Assembly: GCA_035687255.1 (NCBI GenBank)
Contig: DASRYI010000198.1
Coordinates: forward strand, 1-23,900
Length of the DNA: 23,900 nucleotides
Direction of reading: 5' to 3'
Origin: JAKEHA01 sp035687255
Lineage (GTDB): Bacteria > Krumholzibacteriota > Krumholzibacteriia > WVZY01 > JAKEHA01
Each line of letters opens with the position of its first letter. Within the stretch, counting starts at the first letter, position 1. Of the stretch, positions 6,875 through 12,729 are shown one piece after another. Under the pieces are notes generated by a model. The model made no database searches. It saw only the letters and a program-made list of their open reading frames with translations, and was not told the origin of the DNA. The position numbers and the translations under genes are program-made.

Positions 6875-7228
6875 ATGAGCACGAGACAAACCGGCCAGTG
6901 GGGCGAGGAAATCGCCGCCCTGTTTCTTCGGCTCAAAGGGTTTGAGGTTCTCAGGACCAACGCGCGCTACGAGCGTCGCGAGGTCGACCTGGTGGTGCGC
7001 GACGGCAACGCGCTGGTCGCGGTGGAAGTGAAGCTCCGGATCGGAGACCGGTTCGGAACGGCCGCCGAGTCCATCGACGAACGCAAGCTGGCGCGCCTGC
7101 GCGTGGCGCTCACCGGCATCGCCCGCGAACTCGGTCTGGCCCTATCGCCGCGCATCGACGTCGTAACCATCGACATCGAGGCCACGGGCGAGAGCATGAG
7201 GGTGGAACACTACGCCGGTGTCAGCTGA
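6875..7228 (+). CDS. yraN: UPF0102 family YraN-like protein
   Basis: This 117-residue protein belongs to UPF0102 (YraN), small proteins with a predicted endonuclease-like fold that often follow rnhB. It shows TGQWGEEIAALFLRLKGFEV, then NARYERREVDLVVRDG and LVAVEVKLR. The Glu, Asp and Glu-x-Lys are the candidate active-site residues of the restriction-endonuclease-like fold. The ATG is preceded by GGGGTGG and gives the usual family length and start. A longer upstream frame overlaps rnhB and is rejected. The biochemical function is not established for the family. Confidence 0.92.
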   Translation: MSTRQTGQWGEEIAALFLRLKGFEVLRTNARYERREVDLVVRDGNALVAVEVKLRIGDRFGTAAESIDERKLARLRVALTGIARELGLALSPRIDVVTIDIEATGESMRVEHYAGVS

Positions 7229-7287
7229 CACGCGCACAGCGCGTGTCGTGTGGTTTATCGGATAAATGCCCCGTCGAGGTGATCGGA

Positions 7288-7905
7288 TTGAAGAAACTTG
7301 CTTTGCTTCTGGTTGTAGCGTCGCTCGCGATGTCCGCCTGTTCGTCGGTCAAGAAGATCGTCGTGAAGGACATCCCGCTCGAGGACCAGAAGGCCGTTCT
7401 CGATAAGTATGCGGGCCGCACCGTCTGGACGCGCGTGGTGCTGCACGACATGGGCGACGGCGGCAATGTTGCGCGCGACGAAGAAGTGAAGATCGTCGAC
7501 GTGTCGATGATATACAAGGGCTCGGTGACGGTGCAGACGCTCAAGCGCAAGAACAAGGTGGTGCAGGCGCTGGAGCTCGAGCGGCCGCTGACGCCCGAAA
7601 AGATCGACGCCAAGCTTGCCGATCTGTTCTGGTTCGACGATCCCACCATGCGCCACGTGCGCTTCATCCGCGAATACGGAAAGAAGGTAGCCCAGGCCAT
7701 CATGGACCACGACGTGTTCAAGGACATGTCGGCCGATGCAGCCATGGACTCGTGGGGACCACCCATCAGCAAGGAACTGAACGAGCTCAACGGCCGGCTG
7801 AACGCCAAGTGGGTCTATCCCACCGACACTCCGAAGAAGAGCAAGTACCTTTATCTCGAAGGCAGCAAAGAGGACGATCTCCGGGTGGTCCGCTGGGACG
7901 AGTGA
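7288..7905 (+). CDS. Predicted lipoprotein with BamE-like C-terminal region
   Basis: This 205-residue protein starts at a TTG preceded by GAGGTGATC and has a lipoprotein signal peptide, MKKLALLLVVASLAMSAC, so Cys18 would be lipidated. The middle (about 40-100) is predicted beta-rich and acidic/basic, with no family I recognise. Near the end, DMSADAAMDSWGPPISKEL followed by AKWVYP and KYLYLEG resembles the layout of BamE/SmpA-type lipoproteins (a helix, a G-P turn, then W-V-Y and Y-L-Y strands). That resemblance is by eye only. It is followed by a strong terminator, so it ends the plus-strand run that started with the ribosomal operon, from which it is separated by 59 bases. Confidence 0.75.
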   Translation: MKKLALLLVVASLAMSACSSVKKIVVKDIPLEDQKAVLDKYAGRTVWTRVVLHDMGDGGNVARDEEVKIVDVSMIYKGSVTVQTLKRKNKVVQALELERPLTPEKIDAKLADLFWFDDPTMRHVRFIREYGKKVAQAIMDHDVFKDMSADAAMDSWGPPISKELNELNGRLNAKWVYPTDTPKKSKYLYLEGSKEDDLRVVRWDE

Positions 7906-7928
7906 GCACCCCGTGGGAGTTTACGAAG

Positions 7929-7963
7929 ACGGGCGCTCCGTGGTACGGAGCGCCCGTTTTTTT
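7929..7963 (+). terminator. Strong intrinsic terminator after the lipoprotein gene
   Basis: ACGGGCGCTCCG and CGGAGCGCCCGT form a perfect 12-bp stem around a TGGTA loop, followed by a run of seven T. It lies between two converging genes. On the minus strand it is followed only by TCTTCG, so it is mainly a plus-strand terminator but could slow minus transcripts. Confidence 0.93.
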
Positions 7964-7996
7964 GTGGTGGGGTCTCTCTGGCTGTGCGTGCAGACA

Positions 7997-8764
7997 TCAC
8001 TCCGTGCGGTACAGGCTCTTGACACCACCCCAGGTGGTCTTCCGGACCGGCAGCACGTCCACGGTCTCCACGCGTACGTCGTCCACGTAAACAACTGAAG
8101 TGCCGGTCCCCGTGAAGTTGTTGGGAAGCACACCAAAGTTGTTGAGCGGAACCTCGACGCCGTAGTACGACGGCGGGAGCACCTTCGGGTCCGCGGGAAG
8201 TCCGCTGAGGCTGTCGTACAGACCATTCTCGGTGTACAGGTACACCTCCGCCTGCATGCTCGGGTAGGTGACGACGATGGCAACCGTCCACCAGTGGTCG
8301 CCGCCCCAGGCACCGATCAGGCTGCTCCCCGCGGTCTTCGTGACCCAGGAAATCTGTCCGTTGTTGTCGAAGAGCACGGCGTTGGCGAGCCAGCCGGTGC
8401 TCGGATTGCCGGGATCGACGAACCCGAAGCCGACGGCGGCGCCGCGCGTGATATCAGTGCAGTAGAAACTGGCCTGGCATGTGACAACCTGTGCCTGGGG
8501 TGCATTGATGGCCACGCAATCCCATCGCGCCCAGTTGGGCAGGCTCTCCAGACGCAGGGAATTGGGGGCCGACGTCGCCTGCTCGGCGGATACCGCGCCG
8601 CTCACGCCCGAGAACATCGTCCACCACGGCGAGGCCGGGTACGCTCCCACCGCGTATGCATCGAAGTTCTCGTCAATGAGCGGTTGGGCGGTGGCTGGAC
8701 GGGCGATGTAGAAAGACAGGAAGACCGCGCTGAGAACAATCCCTATAACGAGTTTTGTTTTCAC
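7997..8764 (-). CDS. Secreted beta-sandwich-like protein with TWG...YR tail
   Basis: This 255-residue protein has a signal peptide (MKTKLVIGIVLSAVFLS to about residue 27, likely cut after ATA). The exported part opens with LIDENFDAYAVGAYPASPWW and continues APNSLRLESLPNWARWDCVA. This pattern is common in secreted concanavalin-like or LamG-like jelly rolls that begin with 'ENFD-Y--G-yP'. The end, TTWGGVKSLYRTE, closely matches the end of the unrelated lipoprotein at 15392-16228 (STWGAVKALFRD). The GTG start is chosen because AGGAG lies 7 bases upstream and it begins the signal peptide directly; the frame continues open 10 codons further. It has its own promoter. No enzyme motif is visible and the function is unknown. 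Confidence 0.82.
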   Translation of the reverse strand: MKTKLVIGIVLSAVFLSFYIARPATAQPLIDENFDAYAVGAYPASPWWTMFSGVSGAVSAEQATSAPNSLRLESLPNWARWDCVAINAPQAQVVTCQASFYCTDITRGAAVGFGFVDPGNPSTGWLANAVLFDNNGQISWVTKTAGSSLIGAWGGDHWWTVAIVVTYPSMQAEVYLYTENGLYDSLSGLPADPKVLPPSYYGVEVPLNNFGVLPNNFTGTGTSVVYVDDVRVETVDVLPVRKTTWGGVKSLYRTE

Positions 8765-8780
8765 GGACCACTCCTCTCGC

Positions 8781-8794
8781 GTGACGAACGTCAC
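8781..8794. repeat. 14-bp inverted repeat upstream of the secreted protein gene
   Basis: GTGACG and CGTCAC are perfectly inverted around AA. The repeat lies between the predicted promoter and the ribosome site of the gene starting at 8764, where a repressor site or 5' leader hairpin would act. The pair could also be chance in GC-rich DNA. Confidence 0.4.
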
Positions 8795-8835
8795 AGATGA
8801 GTTGCGGCCTCAGTGTGGAATCCGGGCAGGTGTAT

Positions 8836-8864
8836 ATTGTAACGTGTTCGATGGACTGAGACAA
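8836..8864 (-). promoter_or_regulatory. Sigma70-type promoter for the secreted protein gene
   Basis: On the minus strand TTGTCT (8864-8859) and TACAAT (8841-8836) are separated by exactly 17 bases. Four of six and five of six positions match the vegetative consensus. Transcription would begin near 8829 and give a leader of about 65 bases containing the 8781-8794 inverted repeat. It lies just downstream of the LolA-like gene, so the secreted protein gene need not depend on that operon. Confidence 0.6.
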
Positions 8865-8920
8865 CAGGCTCTCAATTGCTCCGCGACGCCGCGATCTGAA
8901 GGTGAATGTGCGCGCCCCGG

Positions 8921-9667
8921 CTAGTCCCCGGCATCCGGCACGCGCAGATTCGCGTCCAGGTCCTTCGGGTTCCACGTGAACCCCGTCGTCTGATACGTCG
9001 ACGTTTTGGTGTGGCCGGCGTATGTGGTCTCCCGGTAGGGAACCAGTACGCCGCCCACCATCTGGAACTGGTCGTAGTCGGCGGAGAACTCCATGGGCCA
9101 GCCGGGCTTGCCCGCCACCATGCGCGTGATGTGATACGTCTTCGGATCGATGTGGTAGTCGATGTAGAGCTCGGCGTCCACGGGGACGCGCAGCACAATC
9201 CGGTCGTCCGGATCCGTGCCGCGTGACTCAATCTTGTCTTTGTGCTCCAGCAGCCGCAGGGGAATGTCGAGACGCGCGGTTTGCATGCGCATGGCGATGA
9301 GTTTCATCTCGTCGGCGGGCCTGAGTGTCGTCATGCTGTCACCCGTCCAGCCATGGTCGCCGTCAGTGACGCGCGTCTCGTGGTGGTCAGGATAGTTGAG
9401 CTCGAGACGCAGCCGGTCAGGCCGCGCAAACCAGCGTTCGGTTTCGATCGGCTGGTCGCTCTGCAATGCCCACTGATTGCCCCGGGCGTGGAAGCCGGCC
9501 ACGCCGCGCAGCGCCTTCTCGCCGCCGTAGGCGTCGATGACGTGGGAAATCACATCGTCGATTTTCGGCTGCCCGGACTGAGGCTCACCGGCGAGCACCG
9601 CGCCCGCCGCGAAAAGACCGGCGGCAAGGCTGATCGCCGCCACCACACTCATCGTTCGATGCGTCAT
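8921..9667 (-). CDS. Exported LolA-like beta-sheet protein
   Basis: This 248-residue protein has a signal peptide (residues 1-26, ending AVLAG). The mature part opens KIDDVISHVIDAYGGEKALRGV and then shows ETERWFARPDRLRLELNYP, typical of LolA-like or 'outer membrane lipoprotein-sorting protein' homologues. In these a half-barrel of antiparallel strands binds lipid or lipoprotein acyl chains. Later strands include YHIDPKTYHITRMV and FQMVGGVLVPYRET. True LolA is about 200 residues; this belongs to a broader, uncharacterised set with the 'YGG-kAl' opening. It starts 2 bases after the stop of the upstream lipoprotein gene, so the pair is an operon. The periplasmic location is inferred from the signal peptide. 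Confidence 0.8.
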   Translation of the reverse strand: MTHRTMSVVAAISLAAGLFAAGAVLAGEPQSGQPKIDDVISHVIDAYGGEKALRGVAGFHARGNQWALQSDQPIETERWFARPDRLRLELNYPDHHETRVTDGDHGWTGDSMTTLRPADEMKLIAMRMQTARLDIPLRLLEHKDKIESRGTDPDDRIVLRVPVDAELYIDYHIDPKTYHITRMVAGKPGWPMEFSADYDQFQMVGGVLVPYRETTYAGHTKTSTYQTTGFTWNPKDLDANLRVPDAGD

Positions 9668-9669
9668 GC

Positions 9670-10092
9670 TCAATTTCCCGTCAGGCTTTCTCCCAGCCAG
9701 ACAAATCCCGCGGCGATGGCCGCGCACACGCCGATGATCAGGAGCGTGTGCGAATGCTGGTAGGCGTCGAGCGACGCCACCTCGGTACGCCCGAGCGAGA
9801 ACGGCCCGGTGGGTCTGGTTGAAGTCGAGTCGGCGGCGGCCGCCGCCTTCTTGTCGGGGTGAAAGACGAAAACGCTGTCTTCGAGCGTCACGGTGCCGTC
9901 GAACCGATGGCGCACGCCGTCGGTGGTCATGTAGCCCGCAATCTCCAGCCCGGGCGGTCCGGCAATCTTGCTTTCCTTCTCGGTGAGGACGGTGTTGACG
10001 GGCAGCATGTGCGTCGAGGAACACCCGGCGGCCTGCGCGAGCAGACAGCCCAGCACCATCAACGCAATCGTACGGCGAACGACCGGGGACAT
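9670..10092 (-). CDS. Small lipoprotein with a C-terminal membrane segment
   Basis: The 140-residue product begins MSPVVRRTIALMVLGCLL and has the lipobox QAAGC, so Cys24 would be lipidated. The middle contains PPGLEIAGYMTTDGVRHRFDGTVTLEDSVFVFHP, a beta-rich stretch (about residues 46-80). An alanine-rich linker follows, then SLGRTEVASLDAYQHS and a hydrophobic segment (about 112-132, HTLLIIGVCAAIAAGFVWLG). A lipoprotein with an additional C-terminal transmembrane helix is uncommon. The ATG has a perfect GGAGGT site 4 bases upstream; an open extension to 10266 has no such support. I do not recognise the family. It is co-transcribed with the LolA-like gene. Confidence 0.78.
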   Translation of the reverse strand: MSPVVRRTIALMVLGCLLAQAAGCSSTHMLPVNTVLTEKESKIAGPPGLEIAGYMTTDGVRHRFDGTVTLEDSVFVFHPDKKAAAAADSTSTRPTGPFSLGRTEVASLDAYQHSHTLLIIGVCAAIAAGFVWLGESLTGN

Positions 10093-10110
10093 GACGACCT
10101 CCGCGCGGCC

Positions 10111-10116
10111 ATTGTA
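10111..10116 (-). promoter_or_regulatory. Possible -10 element for the minus-strand lipoprotein operon
   Basis: TACAAT on the minus strand lies 18 bases upstream of the ATG at 10092. It would give a very short leader of about 12 bases that still includes the ribosome site. The expected -35 position reads GGCGAT, which is poor, so this is tentative. Confidence 0.3.
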
Positions 10117-10169
10117 GCACGTCGGCGCACAGGATCGCCCGGCCACGCGCGTTGGCCGTCTGCCTGCGG

Positions 10170-10260
10170 CTTGCACAGGCCACACGCCGCCGTCCGGGGC
10201 ACGGGAAATGCACGATCGCGTGTTTGCCCCATGACCAACGGCGAGCGACGCCTGTGCAAG
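10170..10260. repeat. Rod-like nested inverted repeats (possible RNA)
   Basis: A perfect 11-bp pair, CTTGCACAGGC (10170-10180) and GCCTGTGCAAG (10250-10260), closes the element. Inside it nest GCCGT/ACGGC (10189-10193 with 10238-10242), GGGGCA/TGCCCC (10196-10201 with 10225-10230) and GCACG/CGTGT around an ATCG loop (10210-10223). All pairs are collinear, so the whole folds as one irregular rod. The strand is not determined. It could be a small RNA, a leader element or a protein-binding site. Confidence 0.4.
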
Positions 10261-10291
10261 GCTCACAGTTCCGAAAAATGGAACCGTGAGC
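10261..10291. repeat. 12-bp imperfect hairpin beside the rod structure
   Basis: GCTCACAGTTCC and GGAACCGTGAGC pair with a single mismatch around the 7-base loop GAAAAAT. It starts the base after the rod structure ends, which suggests the two form one unit. No T-run follows on either strand. Confidence 0.45.
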
Positions 10292-10416
10292 TATCGGACG
10301 CCAAAAGGGCGGTTGATTGAGAGACGGGGACACGCATTGACCCGGACTCCCCGTTCTGTCTCCGGTGTGTGTTTGCCGTCGCTCGCGCATCTTCTCAATC
10401 TCTGGAGGTTGCCGAC

Positions 10417-12648
10417 ATGCGTCCTCTCACACTCACATGCCTGCTGAGCGCCGCCACGCTGTTCGCGTCCACGCCGGTGAACGCGGCTCCCGTCTATGAC
10501 TGGGGCAATCGGATCGGCGGGCAGGGCGTGAACAACGCCTACGGCGTTGCCGTCGATGGATCCGGCAATGTCGTGGTGGCGGGCACATTCACGGGTTCGA
10601 TGAACCTGGGCGGTGGCACGCTGACCAGTGCCGGCAGCTACGATGTCTTTCTCGCGAAATACGACGCAAACGGCGCGTTTCAATGGAGCCAGCGCTTTGG
10701 CGGCACCGGCCTCGACGGAGCCCGCGCGGTCGCGTTCGACGGCGCCGGCAATATCGTGATGACCGGATACTTCGGAGGATCGGTGAGTTTCGGGGGAGCG
10801 CCGCTCACGGGAGGCGCCCACGACATCTTCGTGGCGAAGTTCGATGGCAGCGGTGCGCATCAGTGGAGCCACTATTATGGAGGTGCCGGCATCGACGAGG
10901 GCATGGACGTCGCCGTCGATGCATCCGGTAACGTGCTCATCGCGGGCCAGTATGTGGGTGCGGTCGACTTCGGTGGCGGTCCCGTGTCCGCGTTCGGCGG
11001 CCTGGACGCATTCGTCCTGAAGCTGGATGCGGCGGGCGTCTATCAGTGGACCCGGTGTGCGGGCAGTATCAATCCCGACGTCGCCCGCGGTGTGGCCGTG
11101 GATGCGTCCGGTAATGTGTTTCTCACCGGATCGTTTTCCGGTTCGATCGACCCCGGCTCGGGCCCGCTCACCAGCGCCGGTTCGACCGACGCCTTTCTGG
11201 CAAAGTACGCCGCCGACGGCACGCCGCAGTGGAGCGCGCGCATCGGCGGCACGGGTGCCGACAGCGGACAGCAGCTGGGCGTGGACGCGAGCGGTAGCGT
11301 CGTGGTCACCGGCATCTACAACGGCGCCTTCCTGGCGAAGTACGATACCGATGGTGTCCCGCAGTGGAACCAGAATTTTGCCAGCAGTGGACTGGTGCAG
11401 GGACTGGATGTTGCCGTGCGACCCGACGGCGGAATCGTCTTTACCGGCAATCTGCAGGGAAGCACCAATTTCGGCGGTGGCATGCTGACAAGCGCGGGCA
11501 ACGATGACATCTACATCACCCGGTGCGATGCGTCGGGCGCGCACGTGTGGAGCCAGCGCTTCGGTAGCACCGGCGATGACTGGGGCTACGGGTGCACGTT
11601 CGACAACGCCGGCAACGTGGTCGCGGCCGGAATTTTCGCCGCCTCGGTCGACTTCGGCGGCGGAGCCATGACGAGCATGGGCCTGGCGGACGGTTACGTG
11701 GTCAAGTTCGACAGCGGCGAAACCATCGCCGACACCACACCGCCGACTCTCACCTGTCCCGGCGACATCCAGGTCGACGCCGTGGATGCCAGCGGAACCC
11801 CCGCCACCGACCCGGCGATTGCGGCGTTTCTGGCCGGCGCCGGCGCGATCGACGATACCGACCCGGCGCCGGTCATCCACACCGATGCTCCCGCGGTGTT
11901 TCCCATCGGCACCACGCCGGTGATGTTCACGGCCATGGACGTATCGGGGAATCATTCGGAGTGCACGTCCAACGTGACGGTGCGCGACGCCACACCGCCG
12001 TTCATCGGGGTGACGCTCGACAAAACCGTGCTGTGGCCGCCCGATCACAAATTCGTGACGGTGTGCGCAACCGTGACCACGTCGGACAACAGCGGCACGG
12101 AGCCGGCGTTCACGCTGGTGTCGATCACCTCCAGCGAGCCCGTCAACGGGCATGGCGACGGCCACACCTCGCCGGACATCCAGAACGCCGACTATGGAAC
12201 CGCCGACCGCTGCTTCGACCTGCGCGCCGAACGTTCTGGCAACGGCGACGGCCGCATCTATTCCATTGTGTATTCGGCGATGGATGGCTCGGGAAATGCG
12301 GTGTACGACACCGTCGAGGTGCGTGTGCCGCACGATATGTCGGCTTCCACGAACGGGGCGGGCGCGTCACAGTCGGCACTCCTGACGTCGGTGCACCCCA
12401 ACCCCTTCAACCCGGAGACCACGGTGGAGTACACGCTGCTGAACGGCGGCTATGTGGATCTCACCATCTACGACGCGCATGGCGCCGTGGTGCGGCAGCT
12501 GGTGAGCCAGACCATGTCCGCCGGGGATCACAGCGTGATGTGGAACGGAACCGACCGGGGCGGGAACCCGGTAAGTTCCGGAATCTACTTCGTGCGCATG
12601 ACCGCGGGTTCGCACGTGGACACGCGCAAACTGGTGCTCCTGAAGTAG
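10417..12648 (+). CDS. Secreted SBBP beta-propeller protein with WPP and T9SS-like tail
   Basis: The 743-residue protein has a signal peptide (1-23, cut near VNA). Seven repeats of about 61 residues follow (starting near 38, 99, 159, 222, 283, 328 and 388), each with D-x-x-GN-hhh-G-F-G-S-h-FGGG-LTSAG--D-FhAKYD--G--QWS. These are SBBP repeats, expected to build a seven-bladed propeller. Repeat five is about 16 residues short. After it come an Ig-like HYR-type region (DTTPPTLTCPGDI, 439-523) and a domain with LWPPDHKFVTV (539-549) and EPVNGHGDGHTSPD. A FlgD-like end follows (657-743, HPNPFNPETTVEYTL to RKLVLLK), the class recognised by type IX secretion in the FCB group. GGAGG precedes the ATG. 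The role is probably surface attachment or binding; no enzyme motif is seen. Confidence 0.9.
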   Translation: MRPLTLTCLLSAATLFASTPVNAAPVYDWGNRIGGQGVNNAYGVAVDGSGNVVVAGTFTGSMNLGGGTLTSAGSYDVFLAKYDANGAFQWSQRFGGTGLDGARAVAFDGAGNIVMTGYFGGSVSFGGAPLTGGAHDIFVAKFDGSGAHQWSHYYGGAGIDEGMDVAVDASGNVLIAGQYVGAVDFGGGPVSAFGGLDAFVLKLDAAGVYQWTRCAGSINPDVARGVAVDASGNVFLTGSFSGSIDPGSGPLTSAGSTDAFLAKYAADGTPQWSARIGGTGADSGQQLGVDASGSVVVTGIYNGAFLAKYDTDGVPQWNQNFASSGLVQGLDVAVRPDGGIVFTGNLQGSTNFGGGMLTSAGNDDIYITRCDASGAHVWSQRFGSTGDDWGYGCTFDNAGNVVAAGIFAASVDFGGGAMTSMGLADGYVVKFDSGETIADTTPPTLTCPGDIQVDAVDASGTPATDPAIAAFLAGAGAIDDTDPAPVIHTDAPAVFPIGTTPVMFTAMDVSGNHSECTSNVTVRDATPPFIGVTLDKTVLWPPDHKFVTVCATVTTSDNSGTEPAFTLVSITSSEPVNGHGDGHTSPDIQNADYGTADRCFDLRAERSGNGDGRIYSIVYSAMDGSGNAVYDTVEVRVPHDMSASTNGAGASQSALLTSVHPNPFNPETTVEYTLLNGGYVDLTIYDAHGAVVRQLVSQTMSAGDHSVMWNGTDRGGNPVSSGIYFVRMTAGSHVDTRKLVLLK

Positions 12649-12672
12649 CGCCGTGGGTCATGCAGAGTGCCG

Positions 12673-12706
12673 AAAGGGCCGGGAGAACATCCCGGCCCTT
12701 TTTTTT
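12673..12706 (+). terminator. Terminator shared by two converging propeller genes
   Basis: AAAGGGCCGGGA and TCCCGGCCCTTT form a 12-bp stem with a GAACA loop, followed by a run of eight T that partly belongs to the stem. On the minus strand the same stem is followed by only three T within the stem and then CGGC, so termination is stronger for the plus-strand gene. Confidence 0.92.
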
Positions 12707-12729
12707 CCACCCGGATTCGGCGCGCCTCG

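Larger units (their letters stand above)
10093..10416. other. 324-base divergent intergenic region
   Basis: This region separates the minus-strand lipoprotein operon from the plus-strand propeller gene. It holds a 91-base rod-like inverted structure (10170-10260), an adjacent 12-bp hairpin with one mismatch (10261-10291), and a leader stem ACGGGGA/TCCCCGT (10324-10330 with 10348-10354) upstream of the propeller gene. No credible coding frame is present. Plus-strand promoter elements could not be assigned with confidence. Confidence 0.4.

Noticed and set aside
8921..10390. 489-codon open frame that would fuse upstream sequence to the LolA-like protein
   Set aside because: The true start is the ATG at 9667, which begins a signal peptide. 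The extra N-terminal part overlaps the lipoprotein gene in another frame and resembles nothing.
10170..10416. Known riboswitch (c-di-GMP, cobalamin, fluoride, glycine) upstream of the propeller gene
   Set aside because: Some short strings look similar, but the conserved core sequences of these classes are not present.
10291..12333. 680-codon open frame on the minus strand across the first propeller gene
   Set aside because: It mirrors the repeated propeller codons, which keep the opposite frame open. It has no signal peptide or recognisable domain and no ribosome site.
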